Positions 18,356 to 27,099 of a stretch of 64,000 bases of DNA are shown in pieces (positions within the stretch are counted from its first letter, which is position 1; each line of letters opens with the position of its first letter). A program made the translations under genes and the position numbers. The notes below the pieces were generated by a model. It ran no database searches. It saw only the letters and a program-made list of their open reading frames with translations, and was not told the origin of the DNA. This stretch comes from Gemmatimonadota bacterium (GTDB taxonomy: Bacteria > Gemmatimonadota > Gemmatimonadetes > Gemmatimonadales > Gemmatimonadaceae): contig JAQBQB010000002.1 in NCBI GenBank assembly GCA_028287235.1, forward strand, positions 1 to 64,000. The letters are read 5' to 3'.

Positions 18356-18949
18356 TCAAGGAATTGGCGGCCCGTCTTCGTCCGAGTCGATTCTATCGGC
18401 GAGAGTGCGCCGCGGCACGGCCGGCCGATCCGCCAGCGGCGTGTCGCTTCTCGCGGTTTCGGCGTTGCGCTCGGTCACCAGCATGTTGCGCTCCGCCGCC
18501 GTGCGCGGCACCGACAACGGCGCCACCTTGGCGGCGTGCGCCACTCGAGCGACCAGAATGCGCGCCGCCCGCACGTCGTGTCCCACGTCGATGAGCAGGT
18601 GCGCGAGATCGCCCGTGCCCCACAGCACGCCCGCGAGCACGATCAGCCGGCTCGCCTCACCGAGGAGCGTGGGGACCGACGCCGTGCCCTGCGTGTAGAT
18701 GCCCGTGGCCACTTCGGCCACCAGCAGCAGCACCAGGATGACCGCCATGAACCGGAAGAGCTTGGATAGATACCGTAATCCGGTGTAGGGCTCGATGTCG
18801 CTCGCGCGCACTTCCTTGATCTCGGTGCTTTGGGCGCGCTCCGGCTTGGCATCGCGCGCTTCGCCTCTCGGCTCGCCCCTGGGCTCGCCTTTGGGCTCGC
18901 GATCTTCCGTCACAATGCCACCGTCCGACCCTCTCCGTAGATCCGCCAC
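18356..18949 (-). CDS. Two-helix membrane protein of unknown function
   Basis: 197 aa from a GTG one base after the upstream stop; a GTG twelve codons later is an alternative. Residues about 13-60 are charged with short GEPRGEPRGEA repeats and are probably disordered. Two hydrophobic helices follow (FMAVILVLLLVAEVATGIY and RLIVLAGVLWGTGDLAHLLI). The C-terminus is polar, with many Arg and Asp residues. I do not recognise a family. The close spacing to the M15-like peptidase gene suggests the two are cotranslated and perhaps act together at the envelope. Confidence 0.75.
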   Translation of the reverse strand: MADLRRGSDGGIVTEDREPKGEPRGEPRGEARDAKPERAQSTEIKEVRASDIEPYTGLRYLSKLFRFMAVILVLLLVAEVATGIYTQGTASVPTLLGEASRLIVLAGVLWGTGDLAHLLIDVGHDVRAARILVARVAHAAKVAPLSVPRTAAERNMLVTERNAETARSDTPLADRPAVPRRTLADRIDSDEDGPPIP

Positions 18950-18950
18950 G

Positions 18951-20174
18951 TCAGCCTCCTGAAGTCCCCGACCACCGCGCGCGATAGCCGCGCGTGTCGA
19001 TATGTATGAAAGGTCCGTGCCCAGGCGCGGCCGTATAAACGCCGGCACCCCCAACAAGCTCCGGATGCGCTGCCTCCACCCGGTCCACCGCCGCCTCGAT
19101 CACCCGGGAATCATCGATCGTGATCTTCCCGTCATGGTTGAGGTCGTCCATCTGTCCGTCGTGGTTGCTGTCGATGTAGATGTCCGATGCATCGCCAAAC
19201 ATGTGCCTGCTGAGGTTGGCTCGTCCTCCGGTGTTTCCGCCGGTGTAGTTGTACTGCGGCGTACGGAAGCCGCTCATCACCGTGACGCCGCTGATGTCGA
19301 CGCCGTGGGCTTGCAGGTCCGCCAAGACGAGCTCGAGCTTGTCCACGAGCTTCTGCTGCAAGACCAGGTACTTCGGCCAGACGTTCGGCTGATCGTGCGT
19401 CAGGAAATTCCGCAGCTTGAAGTGCTCCGACACAGGCGTGTCGGCGTTTTGCTGCGTGACCTCGATGAACCCGGCGGGATTCGCGTACGCGGCCCCCGGC
19501 GCCTTTTTCGGACCCGTCGCGCCGTGCTCGCTCGGCCAGTTGCCGACGAAGTACAATCCGACGCGTCCGTTCTTCTTCGCGCTGAACGGCAGCAGCGTGA
19601 TGATGTTGAAGTCCGCCACCGGCCGCACGGCGTTGCCGATGGCGAGCAGCACATTCCAGATCCCTGCTCCTTTCGGCGCCGCGGCCACTTCTCCACCCCG
19701 CGCGTACTGCAGCGTGGCTCCCGGCGGGAGCGTGTCGGTGGCGAGCGGCGCCGGTGCCGCCTGAATGTTCGCCTTCAGCTTGCCGCTTGCCCCGCGCGAC
19801 CCATCGATGATTCGGTTGGCGATCGCGTTGAGCGCCGCGTCGGTCACATACGCGGCCTTGGGCGCGTCGGGGCTCGTGAGGGCGCTGGTGAACGAGGCCG
19901 TGGGTGAAACCACCTCACCCGAGGCGATCGCCGCCGCCCGCGCCGGCGCGGAAAAAATGGAATAGCCCCAGCCGAGCGCAAACAGCACCAACACGACCCG
20001 GCTGACGATCTCGAACAGGCGCTCCCCCTCGGGCGTCATCCCCGGACTGCTCCATCCACGGCGTTCGGGCGCGGAAGGCAGTACGAGCGCCTCCTCGAAC
20101 AGGTGCGGCCAGTGGAGGCCCTCGTCGTCCGCGGTTGCCTCCGGCGGCAGCGGCGTAGAACTTCCGGTGCTCAT
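18951..20174 (-). CDS. Membrane-anchored M15-like (D-Ala-D-Ala carboxypeptidase fold) peptidase
   Basis: 407 aa. One transmembrane helix near residues 60-85 (VLVLFALGWGYSIFSAPARA) places the rest outside the cytoplasm. The C-terminal domain has the M15/DUF882 zinc pattern: SRHMFGDASDIYID, then HGPFIHIDTRGYRARW, giving H-x(6)-D and a later H-x-D. Between them sits DSNHDGQMDDLNHDGKI, two Dx(D/N)xDG calcium-loop-like motifs in tandem, followed by a helix. Members cleave or bind peptidoglycan peptides. The middle (about residues 90-240) is a non-catalytic region I cannot name. It is divergent from the DedA gene (31 bp between starts). Confidence 0.78.
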   Translation of the reverse strand: MSTGSSTPLPPEATADDEGLHWPHLFEEALVLPSAPERRGWSSPGMTPEGERLFEIVSRVVLVLFALGWGYSIFSAPARAAAIASGEVVSPTASFTSALTSPDAPKAAYVTDAALNAIANRIIDGSRGASGKLKANIQAAPAPLATDTLPPGATLQYARGGEVAAAPKGAGIWNVLLAIGNAVRPVADFNIITLLPFSAKKNGRVGLYFVGNWPSEHGATGPKKAPGAAYANPAGFIEVTQQNADTPVSEHFKLRNFLTHDQPNVWPKYLVLQQKLVDKLELVLADLQAHGVDISGVTVMSGFRTPQYNYTGGNTGGRANLSRHMFGDASDIYIDSNHDGQMDDLNHDGKITIDDSRVIEAAVDRVEAAHPELVGGAGVYTAAPGHGPFIHIDTRGYRARWSGTSGG

Positions 20175-20205
20175 TGGCTCACCCCACCACTCCAGGCCTC
20201 ACCGC

Positions 20206-20847
20206 ATGCACACGCTGCTCGACCTCTTTCATCAAATTCGAGACGTTCGCGCCATCATCGCGTGGGGCGGCTATGTGGGACTCACGGCGATCATCTTCGC
20301 CGAGACGGGCCTGTTGATCGGCTTCTTTCTGCCGGGCGATTCGCTGCTCGTCACCGCTGGACTGCTGGCCGCGACAACGGGCGTTTTCAACGTCTGGCTG
20401 CTCGGACTCCTGCTCACCGTGGCGTCGATCCTGGGCAACACGGTGGGTTACGCCATCGGACAGACCGCCGGCCCCCGGCTGTTTTCTCGCGAAGATTCGT
20501 TGCTGTTCAACAAGAAGCATCTATTCCGCGCTCGCGAGTTCTATGAACGACACGGGGGCAAAACCGTGATCATTGCGCGATTCATGCCCATCGTGCGGAC
20601 GTTCGTGCCCGTCGTGGCCGGTATGGGGCAAATGGGATACCGCCGGTACACCATTTACAACGTTGTCGGCGGGATTGGCTGGATTTGGAGCATGCTGTTC
20701 ATCGGCTACTTCCTGGGTCGCTACATTCCGAGAATCGATCAGCACATCGAGACCGTGATCATTCTCGTCGTGTTGATCTCCCTGCTGCCGGGGATCATCG
20801 GCTGGCTGAAAAGCCGGTCGTCCAGCCCCGAACCGAGCACCAAATAG
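20206..20847 (+). CDS. DedA family (SNARE-associated/VTT-domain) membrane protein
   Basis: 213 aa from ATG 20206; an upstream ATG at 20167 would overlap the divergent gene and adds no family sequence. The DedA pattern is complete: [17 protein letters not shown] early, [13 protein letters not shown], and [19 protein letters not shown] with the conserved arginine and proline, plus terminal helices. DedA proteins are inner-membrane transporters or scramblases; some flip undecaprenyl phosphate, others affect proton-motive force and drug tolerance. The next gene, sod, starts 10 bp after its stop, so cotranscription is likely. Confidence 0.92.
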   Translation: MHTLLDLFHQIRDVRAIIAWGGYVGLTAIIFAETGLLIGFFLPGDSLLVTAGLLAATTGVFNVWLLGLLLTVASILGNTVGYAIGQTAGPRLFSREDSLLFNKKHLFRAREFYERHGGKTVIIARFMPIVRTFVPVVAGMGQMGYRRYTIYNVVGGIGWIWSMLFIGYFLGRYIPRIDQHIETVIILVVLISLLPGIIGWLKSRSSSPEPSTK

Positions 20848-20857
20848 GAGAATTCCC

Positions 20858-21460
20858 ATGGCGTTCACGTTGCCCCCGCTGCCGTATGCGTACGATGCGC
20901 TCGAGCCGCACATCGATGCAAAGACGATGGAAATCCACCACACCAAGCACCATCAGGCGTACGTCAACAACTTGAATGCGGCGATCGAGAAAGCGCCGGA
21001 GCTTCAGGGCAAGTCGCTCGACGAATTGATGCGCGGCATCAACACGGTGCCCGAAGCCGTGCGCACCGCGGTTCGCAACAACGGCGGCGGCCATTGGAAC
21101 CATTCGATGTTCTGGGAACTGATGGGCGCGAACAAGGGCGGAGAGCCGACGGGCAAGCTCGCCGACGCGATCAAGAGCGCGTTTGGGGATTTCGCGAAGT
21201 TCAAGGAGCAGTTCGGCGCCGCGGGCGTCGGTCGGTTCGGCTCGGGCTGGGCATGGCTGATCAACGACGGCGGCAAGCTCTCGATCACGAGCACGCCGAA
21301 CCAGGACAACCCGCTGATGGAAGGCAAGAACGCGATCCTCGGCCTCGATGTCTGGGAGCATGCGTACTACCTCAAGTACCAGAACAAGCGACCCGACTAC
21401 ATCGCGGCGTGGTGGAATGTCGTGAACTGGGACAACGTCAGTCAGCGATACGGGGCCTGA
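20858..21460 (+). CDS. sodA: Superoxide dismutase, Mn/Fe family, probably Mn type
   Basis: 200 aa, full family length. Metal ligands are H27 (MEIHHTKHH), H82 (HWNHSMFW), D164 and H168 (LDVWEHAYY). Q149 in STPNQDNP is the second-shell glutamine position typical of Mn enzymes, while the Fe-type glutamine position near residue 77 is glycine, so Mn is favoured. It dismutates superoxide, and no export signal means it is cytoplasmic. A strong SD (AGGAG) lies 8 bases upstream, and a rho-independent terminator follows the stop by 17 bp. Confidence 0.96.
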   Translation: MAFTLPPLPYAYDALEPHIDAKTMEIHHTKHHQAYVNNLNAAIEKAPELQGKSLDELMRGINTVPEAVRTAVRNNGGGHWNHSMFWELMGANKGGEPTGKLADAIKSAFGDFAKFKEQFGAAGVGRFGSGWAWLINDGGKLSITSTPNQDNPLMEGKNAILGLDVWEHAYYLKYQNKRPDYIAAWWNVVNWDNVSQRYGA

Positions 21461-21477
21461 TCAGCTCGAAGTAATCG

Positions 21478-21508
21478 AACGGCTCCTGAGAGGGGGCCGT
21501 TTTTCTTT
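21478..21508 (+). terminator. Rho-independent terminator of sod
   Basis: A 9-bp stem AACGGCTCC / GGGGCCGTT (one G-U pair) with loop TGAGAG is followed by TTTTTCTTT. It sits 17 bp downstream of the sod stop. Confidence 0.85.
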
Positions 21509-21532
21509 CGCGGCACGTACGCGCTGAGCGTC

Positions 21533-21809
21533 GGGACGATTCCGTCGTTTTTTTCTCACGGATGACGCGGAAAGGGCCGCGGAAACGGCCGGATCGGTCC
21601 GTGCGGAGAGACAGCGCCTCTTGCAACGAGCCCGGACGAACATTTTTTTTGGCACCGCCGCCCGGCAAGCTACATGAAGCACCCCGAGCGTCAGTTTCAA
21701 AGAAAAATTCGTCCGGGCTCGTTGCGTTTGGAATCTTCGATGCGCACGGAGCGATCCGGCTTTTTCCGCATGATCCGCGTCATCCGTGTGAAAACGACGG
21801 AATCGTCCC
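21533..21809. repeat. Large imperfect inverted-repeat element in the 379-bp sod-amidohydrolase gap
   Basis: Left arm 21533-21640 and right arm 21708-21809 are close reverse complements. Shared blocks include GGGACGATTCCGTCG, ACGGATGACGCGG, CGGATC-GTCCGTGCG and GCAACGAGCCCGGACGAA, around a 67-bp centre. No transposase frame or obvious target-site duplication is seen. Transcribed from either side it would fold into a long hairpin. It lies between convergent genes and looks like a dispersed MITE- or REP-type element rather than a simple terminator. Apart from it and the sod terminator, the gap holds nothing recognisable. Confidence 0.8.
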
Positions 21810-21839
21810 GGCATGGCAGCCAGTCCCCTGCCGCCCCAC

Positions 21840-23069
21840 CTACTTGAAGACGTTTCCGCCACGCATCACGAACATCACTTTCCGCAACGCGAAAATATCT
21901 GTTGACGGATCCCCTCGCACCGCGATGATGTCGGCATCCATGCCTGGAGCTATCGCTCCGAGGTGATCCGCCAATCCAAGAGCGACCGCCGTCGCCGATG
22001 TGGCCGACGTTATCGCGTCCATCGGCTTCTGGCCCGCGCGCACGCGACAGAATAGCTCGTCGGCGTTGTGTCCGTGCGCGAGCGCGACGGCGTCGGTTCC
22101 GAAAATGAGCTTGAGGCCCGGTGTCGCGAGCGCGCGCTTGAACATCGCAGAGGCCGTGGGCAGCGCGTCGGCCAAGCCCTTGAACGACTGGTCGGTGAAC
22201 CCCGAGCGTGTGTACACGTCGCGGTTGTCGATGTAGTTCTGGAAGACGAGACAGATCTGCGGATCGAAGAACGTTCCGTGATCGGCCATGAGCTTGAGCT
22301 CCGCGTCGGTCACGAAGATGCCATGTTCGATCTCGGTGCACCCGGCGAGCGCCGACGCGCGCACGCTCGCGGCGCTGATCGCATGTACCACGGTGCGCAG
22401 CCCTTGCGCCTTCGCTTCGCCGCAGATGGCGCCGATCTGCTCGTCGGACAACGTCTGCGCGCCACCCGCGCCCAGTCCGGCCGACGCGAACAGCTTGATC
22501 AGGTCGGCACCTTGCGCCTTCAACGCGCGCACGAGCCCGCGCAGCGAGTCGGGCGACAACTTCGCGTCGTTGATCGGCGTGGACGACGTGAGGATCCGCG
22601 GTCCGGGAATCTGCCAACGGTTCACGGCGTCGCGCAGATCCAGATCCTCCGGTCCGCCGACGCTCTGCACGGTCGTGAATCCCGCCATCAGTGTGGCGTA
22701 GAGATTTCCGGCGCGCGATAGGGCGGCCTGCGCCGGCGTATCGCCGTCGCGCGGCGTGTGCAGCGCGCCCTGTCGATTGATGTACCAGCCGGGATGGACG
22801 TGTGCATCGATCAAGCCCGGGAGCAACGTCGCCGGGCCGAGCTCGTATGTCGCACCGCGGCCGCGGGCGCCGACGTTCTCTTCCACACGCTCGATTCGAC
22901 CGCGTCGCACCGTGACGAGCACATCACGCTGCGTACGGCCGTGGCCGTCGATGAGCATGCCCGCATGAATCGTGACCGGTGCGCTGTCGACGGGCACGAG
23001 CGGAGAATACTGCGCGGCCACCGACCGCGAGGCGAGCGCGACGACGAACAGGGTGGGCAAAATCTTCAT
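21840..23069 (-). CDS. Secreted imidazolonepropionase-like amidohydrolase
   Basis: 409 aa from ATG 23069, chosen because it begins a signal peptide (MKILPTLFVVALASRSVAAQ); an ATG at 23123 only adds an uncharacteristic leader. The metal-dependent hydrolase barrel shows LIDAHVHPGW, VVHAISAAS, EIEHG and the late aspartate region GTDAVALAHG, with a C-terminal beta-domain typical of imidazolonepropionase/prolidase-type amidohydrolases. Secreted members in this phylum are often annotated as Xaa-Pro dipeptidases; the true substrate is unknown. It is related to the product at 33787-35049. The inverted-repeat element abuts its 3' end. Confidence 0.88.
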   Translation of the reverse strand: MKILPTLFVVALASRSVAAQYSPLVPVDSAPVTIHAGMLIDGHGRTQRDVLVTVRRGRIERVEENVGARGRGATYELGPATLLPGLIDAHVHPGWYINRQGALHTPRDGDTPAQAALSRAGNLYATLMAGFTTVQSVGGPEDLDLRDAVNRWQIPGPRILTSSTPINDAKLSPDSLRGLVRALKAQGADLIKLFASAGLGAGGAQTLSDEQIGAICGEAKAQGLRTVVHAISAASVRASALAGCTEIEHGIFVTDAELKLMADHGTFFDPQICLVFQNYIDNRDVYTRSGFTDQSFKGLADALPTASAMFKRALATPGLKLIFGTDAVALAHGHNADELFCRVRAGQKPMDAITSATSATAVALGLADHLGAIAPGMDADIIAVRGDPSTDIFALRKVMFVMRGGNVFK

Positions 23070-23175
23070 GATGAGGTCGAAGGTTTTGGGAGTGAAGTAG
23101 CGCACGGCACTATTGCTGCGCATGCCACAGGAGCGTGCGCATCCGGCGCAACGCTACCCGTTGGCGGAGGAGTCT

Positions 23176-23592
23176 ATGAAGGACCTGCGGAAATTGATCG
23201 TTCTTGGTGCAGCCACCACGATGCTCGGTGCCTGCATGCACCACAAGACTTACGGCGAATCGGCTGGCGACGTCACCGTCGACTCGCTCAGTGCCACGCG
23301 CACCGCGTTGCTGCGCATCGACAATTCGTCGCCGACGGCCGTCCGCGTGTACACAGTCATCGACGGCAAGGCGAACTACGTCGCCAAAGCGATGCCGGGA
23401 CAAGTCCGCACCTGGGTGCTCGATCCCGCACTCTTCCCCGCGAGCTCCATCTCGTTCGAAGAACGCCCAACCGACGGCTCGGCCTCGCGGACGTTCGGAC
23501 CGTACAAAGTCAACAAGAACGAGACGGTGGACGTAGTGATTGCCGCCGATCCGATGTCGTCGCGAGCGGTGGTGCATCGGTCCACGCCGTAA
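23176..23592 (+). CDS. Small lipoprotein of unknown function
   Basis: 138 aa from ATG 23176, which has an excellent SD (GGAGGAG). The signal peptide MKDLRKLIVLGAATTMLGAC ends in a lipobox. The mature part (about 118 residues) starts MHHKTYGES and is beta-rich, with phrases like TALLRIDNSSPTAVRVYTVI that suggest a small immunoglobulin-like sandwich. No family is recognised. It is transcribed away from the amidohydrolase and toward speA, ending in a shared hairpin. Confidence 0.85.
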   Translation: MKDLRKLIVLGAATTMLGACMHHKTYGESAGDVTVDSLSATRTALLRIDNSSPTAVRVYTVIDGKANYVAKAMPGQVRTWVLDPALFPASSISFEERPTDGSASRTFGPYKVNKNETVDVVIAADPMSSRAVVHRSTP

Positions 23593-23623
23593 GAGCAGCA
23601 AAGGCGGGCGAAAAGCGACAAGC

Positions 23624-23659
23624 GCGGACCGAGCGAGACAGATTCTCGCACCGGTCCGC
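23624..23659. terminator. Bidirectional terminator between lipoprotein gene and speA
   Basis: A composite stem: GCGGACC (23624-23630) with GGTCCGC (23653-23659), and inside it GCGAGA with TCTCGC around CAGAT. T-rich sequence follows on the plus strand (CTTGCTTGCTTGTTT) and on the minus strand (CTTGTCGCTTTTC). It sits between convergent stops. Confidence 0.65.
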
Positions 23660-23699
23660 ACTTGCTTGCTTGTTTCCGTGTGTCCGCGTTAGTGCCGTT

Positions 23700-25658
23700 C
23701 TACTGAGCCGCCTCGCCCTCGAGATACGTGTACCCCTCGAGGCCGGCCACGTAGTCCGCGATGAACGTGTTCGCCTCCTGCCGGCTGATGTGCTTGGCCG
23801 ACGCCACCTTGCGGCGGAAGGTCTGTAGCAGGTCGGACGCACGGAACTGCACGTAGTTCAACACCTCGGTCACCGTGTCGCCGTGCACGAGGTCGGTGAC
23901 CTCATAACCGCCCGTTGGACCCAAGCGGATGTGCACCGCGTTCGTGTCCCCGAACAGGTTGTGCAGGTCGCCGAGAATCTCCTGGTACGCACCGGTGAGA
24001 AACACGCCGAGCATGTACGGCTCGCCGTCGCGGAACTCGTGGAGCTCGAGACTTGGCCGGCCATTCTTGTCGCCGACAAACCGGTCGATCTTCCCGTCGG
24101 AATCGCAGGTCACGTCCTGGATCGTGCCACGCCGCACTGGCTCTTCATCCAGCCGATGGATCGGCATGATCGGGAAGAGCTGATCGATGGCCCAGCTGTC
24201 AGGCAACGACTGAAAAAGCGAGAAGTTGCAGAAGTACCGATCCACGAGCGTCGCGTCGAGATCGGTGTTGATGTCCTCGAAGTCGTCGCGGTTCTTGCCG
24301 ACGTGCCGGCCAAGGACGTTCACCGTGGAGTAGTAGATCTGCTCCGACAGCGCGCGTTCGCGGAGCGAGAACACACCGCTGTTGAAGAATTCCTGTGCGC
24401 GCTCCTTGTCGAACGTCAGATCGTGAAAGATCTCGCGAATTCGGCGCTTCGACACGTTCTTCCGCGACGCATCCCGATAGTCGGCGAGCATCTCGTGCAA
24501 CAGCTGGTGGTCCTCGTCGGTGACGTCGGGTATGGGGCGGTCGCCCTGCGACTCGACGTCGATCACCTTGATCAGCAGCAGCGCGTGGTGCGCCGTGAGC
24601 GCGCGCCCCGACTCGCTGATGATGTGCGGCATCGGGATCTCGTGCTCGCGGCACGCTTCGGCCAGTGTGTACACCACGTCGTTCGCGTACTCCTGCAGGG
24701 AGTAGTTGACGCTCGCGTCCGACGTCGAGTTCGTGCCGTCGTAGTCCACGCCGAGGCCACCGCCGACATCCACGTGCGTGATGTCGAGGCCGATGTTCCG
24801 CAGCTCCACGTAGAAGCGCGTCAGCTCCTGCAGTCCCAGCTTCACGAAGCGAATGTCCGTGATCTGCGAGCCGAGATGGAAGTGAATCAGCTTGATGATG
24901 TCGAGCTTGTCGGCCGCGCGAAGCTTGTCGATCGCCTGGACGAGCTGCGCGGCATTGAGCCCGAACTTGGACTTCTCGCCGCCGCTCTCCTTCCACCGCC
25001 CGAACCCGCGCGACGCGAGCTTCACCCGCACGCCGGCGGTGGGCGTCACGCCGAGCTCCGCGGCGACGCGCAACAGCACGTCGATCTCGCTGAGCTGCTC
25101 GATCACGATGTACACTTGGTGCCCGAGCTTCTGGCCCATGAGGGCGAGGCGCATGAACTCCTCGTCCTTGTACCCGTTGCAGATGATCATGTGCTCGGTG
25201 TTCTCCGCCAAGCCCAGGATCGCCTGCAGCTCCGGCTTGCTGCCGCACTCGAGACCCACGTTGTGCGCCTTGCCGAACTCCACGATCTCTTCGACGACGT
25301 GGCGCTGCTGGTTCACCTTGATCGGGTAAACCGTGGTGTAGCCGCCGGTGTAGCCGAACTCCTCGCGCGCCTGCTCGAACCGCGTCGTCAGCGCTTCGAT
25401 GCGGGAGCGAAGGATGTCGGAGAAGCGCAGCAGCACCGGAAGGGCGATACCCTGCTCCTCGAGATCGTTTGTGATCTCGAAGAGATCGACGACGTGGTCG
25501 GTGTGCTCTTTGTCGGGGCGCACGATGACGTGGCCCTTCTCGTTGATGTCGAAGAAACCGGCGCCCCAGCCCTCGACGTTGTACAGCGCGCGCGCCGCGT
25601 CGATCGACCACGGGTTCCCAGATTCAGCCGGCAGATTCTCGGCAATTCGTGTAGCCAT
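23700..25658 (-). CDS. speA: Biosynthetic arginine decarboxylase
   Basis: 652 aa, full length for SpeA. The fold III PLP enzyme converts arginine to agmatine for polyamine synthesis. The cofactor lysine K114 sits in TTVYPIKVNQ, the HLGSQ motif in HFHLGSQITDIR, and the glycine-rich phosphate loop in HVDVGGGLGVDYDG. The second active-site region (FCNFSLFQSLPDSWAIDQLFP) is also conserved. It begins 32 bp after pdxH, whose product supplies PLP, so cotranscription is plausible and functionally sensible. No agmatinase or agmatine deiminase gene is seen in the window. Confidence 0.96.
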   Translation of the reverse strand: MATRIAENLPAESGNPWSIDAARALYNVEGWGAGFFDINEKGHVIVRPDKEHTDHVVDLFEITNDLEEQGIALPVLLRFSDILRSRIEALTTRFEQAREEFGYTGGYTTVYPIKVNQQRHVVEEIVEFGKAHNVGLECGSKPELQAILGLAENTEHMIICNGYKDEEFMRLALMGQKLGHQVYIVIEQLSEIDVLLRVAAELGVTPTAGVRVKLASRGFGRWKESGGEKSKFGLNAAQLVQAIDKLRAADKLDIIKLIHFHLGSQITDIRFVKLGLQELTRFYVELRNIGLDITHVDVGGGLGVDYDGTNSTSDASVNYSLQEYANDVVYTLAEACREHEIPMPHIISESGRALTAHHALLLIKVIDVESQGDRPIPDVTDEDHQLLHEMLADYRDASRKNVSKRRIREIFHDLTFDKERAQEFFNSGVFSLRERALSEQIYYSTVNVLGRHVGKNRDDFEDINTDLDATLVDRYFCNFSLFQSLPDSWAIDQLFPIMPIHRLDEEPVRRGTIQDVTCDSDGKIDRFVGDKNGRPSLELHEFRDGEPYMLGVFLTGAYQEILGDLHNLFGDTNAVHIRLGPTGGYEVTDLVHGDTVTEVLNYVQFRASDLLQTFRRKVASAKHISRQEANTFIADYVAGLEGYTYLEGEAAQ

Positions 25659-25690
25659 GCGCGGAAGTTAATCGGCGTGGAAGCCAGCCG

Positions 25691-26299
25691 TTACGGGTAC
25701 AGCCGCTCCGTCGCCCACGAAGCTCCGCGCCGCGTGTACACGTTCCGCACGTGCAGCCGGCTCGGCATTCCCTTCCAGAACTCGATCCGGTCGGGAATGA
25801 CTCGGAAGCCCGACCAGTATGGCGGCCGCGCGACCGCGCGGTCGGTGAAGCGCGCCTCCACTTCGGCGAGGCGCGCGTCGAGCTCCGCAGGACTGGCCAT
25901 GACACGGCTCTGTAACGACGCCCACGCCCCGAGTTGGCTGCCGCGCGCACGCGACGCGAAATACGCATCGGCCTCGCTCGCCGTCACCTGCTCCACCACG
26001 CCCTCCACCCGCACCTGGGTCTCCATGAGCTGCCAGTGGAAGCACATCGCCGACCGCTTGGAGGCGAGCAGCTCGCGGCCCTTCCGGCTCTCGTAGTTCG
26101 TGTAGAACACGAAGCCGCGCGCGTCCACGCCCTTGAGCAGCACGATCCGTACGCTCGGCTGCCCCTCCTCGTTCACCGTCCCGAGCGCGAACGCCGTCGG
26201 CTCGGGAAGGACATCGCGCGGAATGCGGTTCGCTTCCTCGAGGAGCGCCTCGAAGCGCGCGATCGGATCGTCGTTGGCGGAAGTGGTCAGACTCGTCAT
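25691..26299 (-). CDS. pdxH: Pyridoxamine 5'-phosphate oxidase
   Basis: 202 aa from ATG 26299, overlapping the permease stop as ATGA. FMN- and substrate-binding motifs are present: PSVRIVLLKGVDARGFVFYT, YESRKGRELL, and the C-terminal WSGFRVIPDRIEFWKG with RLHVR. PdxH makes pyridoxal 5'-phosphate from the pyridoxine or pyridoxamine phosphates. It is placed between an ABC exporter and the PLP enzyme SpeA. Confidence 0.95.
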   Translation of the reverse strand: MTSLTTSANDDPIARFEALLEEANRIPRDVLPEPTAFALGTVNEEGQPSVRIVLLKGVDARGFVFYTNYESRKGRELLASKRSAMCFHWQLMETQVRVEGVVEQVTASEADAYFASRARGSQLGAWASLQSRVMASPAELDARLAEVEARFTDRAVARPPYWSGFRVIPDRIEFWKGMPSRLHVRNVYTRRGASWATERLYP

Positions 26300-27099
26300 C
26301 CGATAGCGCGTTTGTAGAAGGCTCGCATTCCGAAGGTCCAGAAGGTTCCGGCGATCACCACGAGCGCGACGTACACCACGCTCAGCGGCATGTGGGGCAC
26401 TCCGGGAGTCAGCGCGCCGCGCATTCCTTCCGCGACGTAGACCATCGGGTTCACTAGCACGACGTACTTGAGCACCGGCACCACGTCGAGTCCCTTCCAC
26501 GGGTAATATGCGCAGCCGAAGAAGAGCATTGGCGCAATGATGACGCTGAACATCAGCCCGATCTGTTGTGGGGCGATCGCCGTGCCGAGCCACATGCCGA
26601 GCGATGAGAACGCAAGCGAGCCAAGCAGCACGATGAGGAGCACCTCGCCGCCGTGCGACAGCGTGAGCCCCGAGATCGGTCCCATGAGCAGTCGCGCGAT
26701 GGGCAGCACGAACGCGACCGAGATGAACCCCTGCAGCATCCCGGCGACAATCTTTTCCGCCGCGATGAGCTGCGTCGACACCGGCGCGAGCAGCCGGTCC
26801 TCGATCTCCTTCGTCCACCCGAAGTCCTGCACCATGGGCAGCGCGACGGATTGAATCGCCGAGAGACTCAGGCTCACCGCGAGAATGCCCGGCAGCAACG
26901 CCGCCTGGTAGCCCTTGGCCATGAAGTTCATCTTCGGCAGCAGATAACCGAAGACGATGAGGAAAAGCAGCGGCTGCATCGTGGTGCGCACGAGAAAGAA
27001 GGCGAGCTCCTTCCGCGCGACGAGCACGTCGCGCCGCAGCAGGGCGAAGAATACGGTAGACGCGCGAACGGGATGGGGATCTGCGGTCGTCGCGTTCAA
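26296..27099 (-). CDS. ABC-2 type transporter permease
   Basis: 267 aa with six hydrophobic segments. It has the ABC-2 layout: a cytoplasmic start, FLVRTTMQPLLFLIVFGYLL as first helix, and PWKGLDVVPVLKYVVLVNPMVYVAEGMRG before the last helix, as in DrrB/NodJ-type exporters. The start is a TTG overlapping the ATPase stop (TTGA). With the upstream ATPase it makes a probable exporter, cargo unknown. Confidence 0.9.
   Translation of the reverse strand: MNATTADPHPVRASTVFFALLRRDVLVARKELAFFLVRTTMQPLLFLIVFGYLLPKMNFMAKGYQAALLPGILAVSLSLSAIQSVALPMVQDFGWTKEIEDRLLAPVSTQLIAAEKIVAGMLQGFISVAFVLPIARLLMGPISGLTLSHGGEVLLIVLLGSLAFSSLGMWLGTAIAPQQIGLMFSVIIAPMLFFGCAYYPWKGLDVVPVLKYVVLVNPMVYVAEGMRGALTPGVPHMPLSVVYVALVVIAGTFWTFGMRAFYKRAIG

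Noticed and set aside
23883-26096. Open frame of 737 codons on the plus strand opposite speA and pdxH
   Set aside because: Composition is Val/Leu/His/Arg-rich without motifs, and the opposite strand encodes complete speA and most of pdxH.
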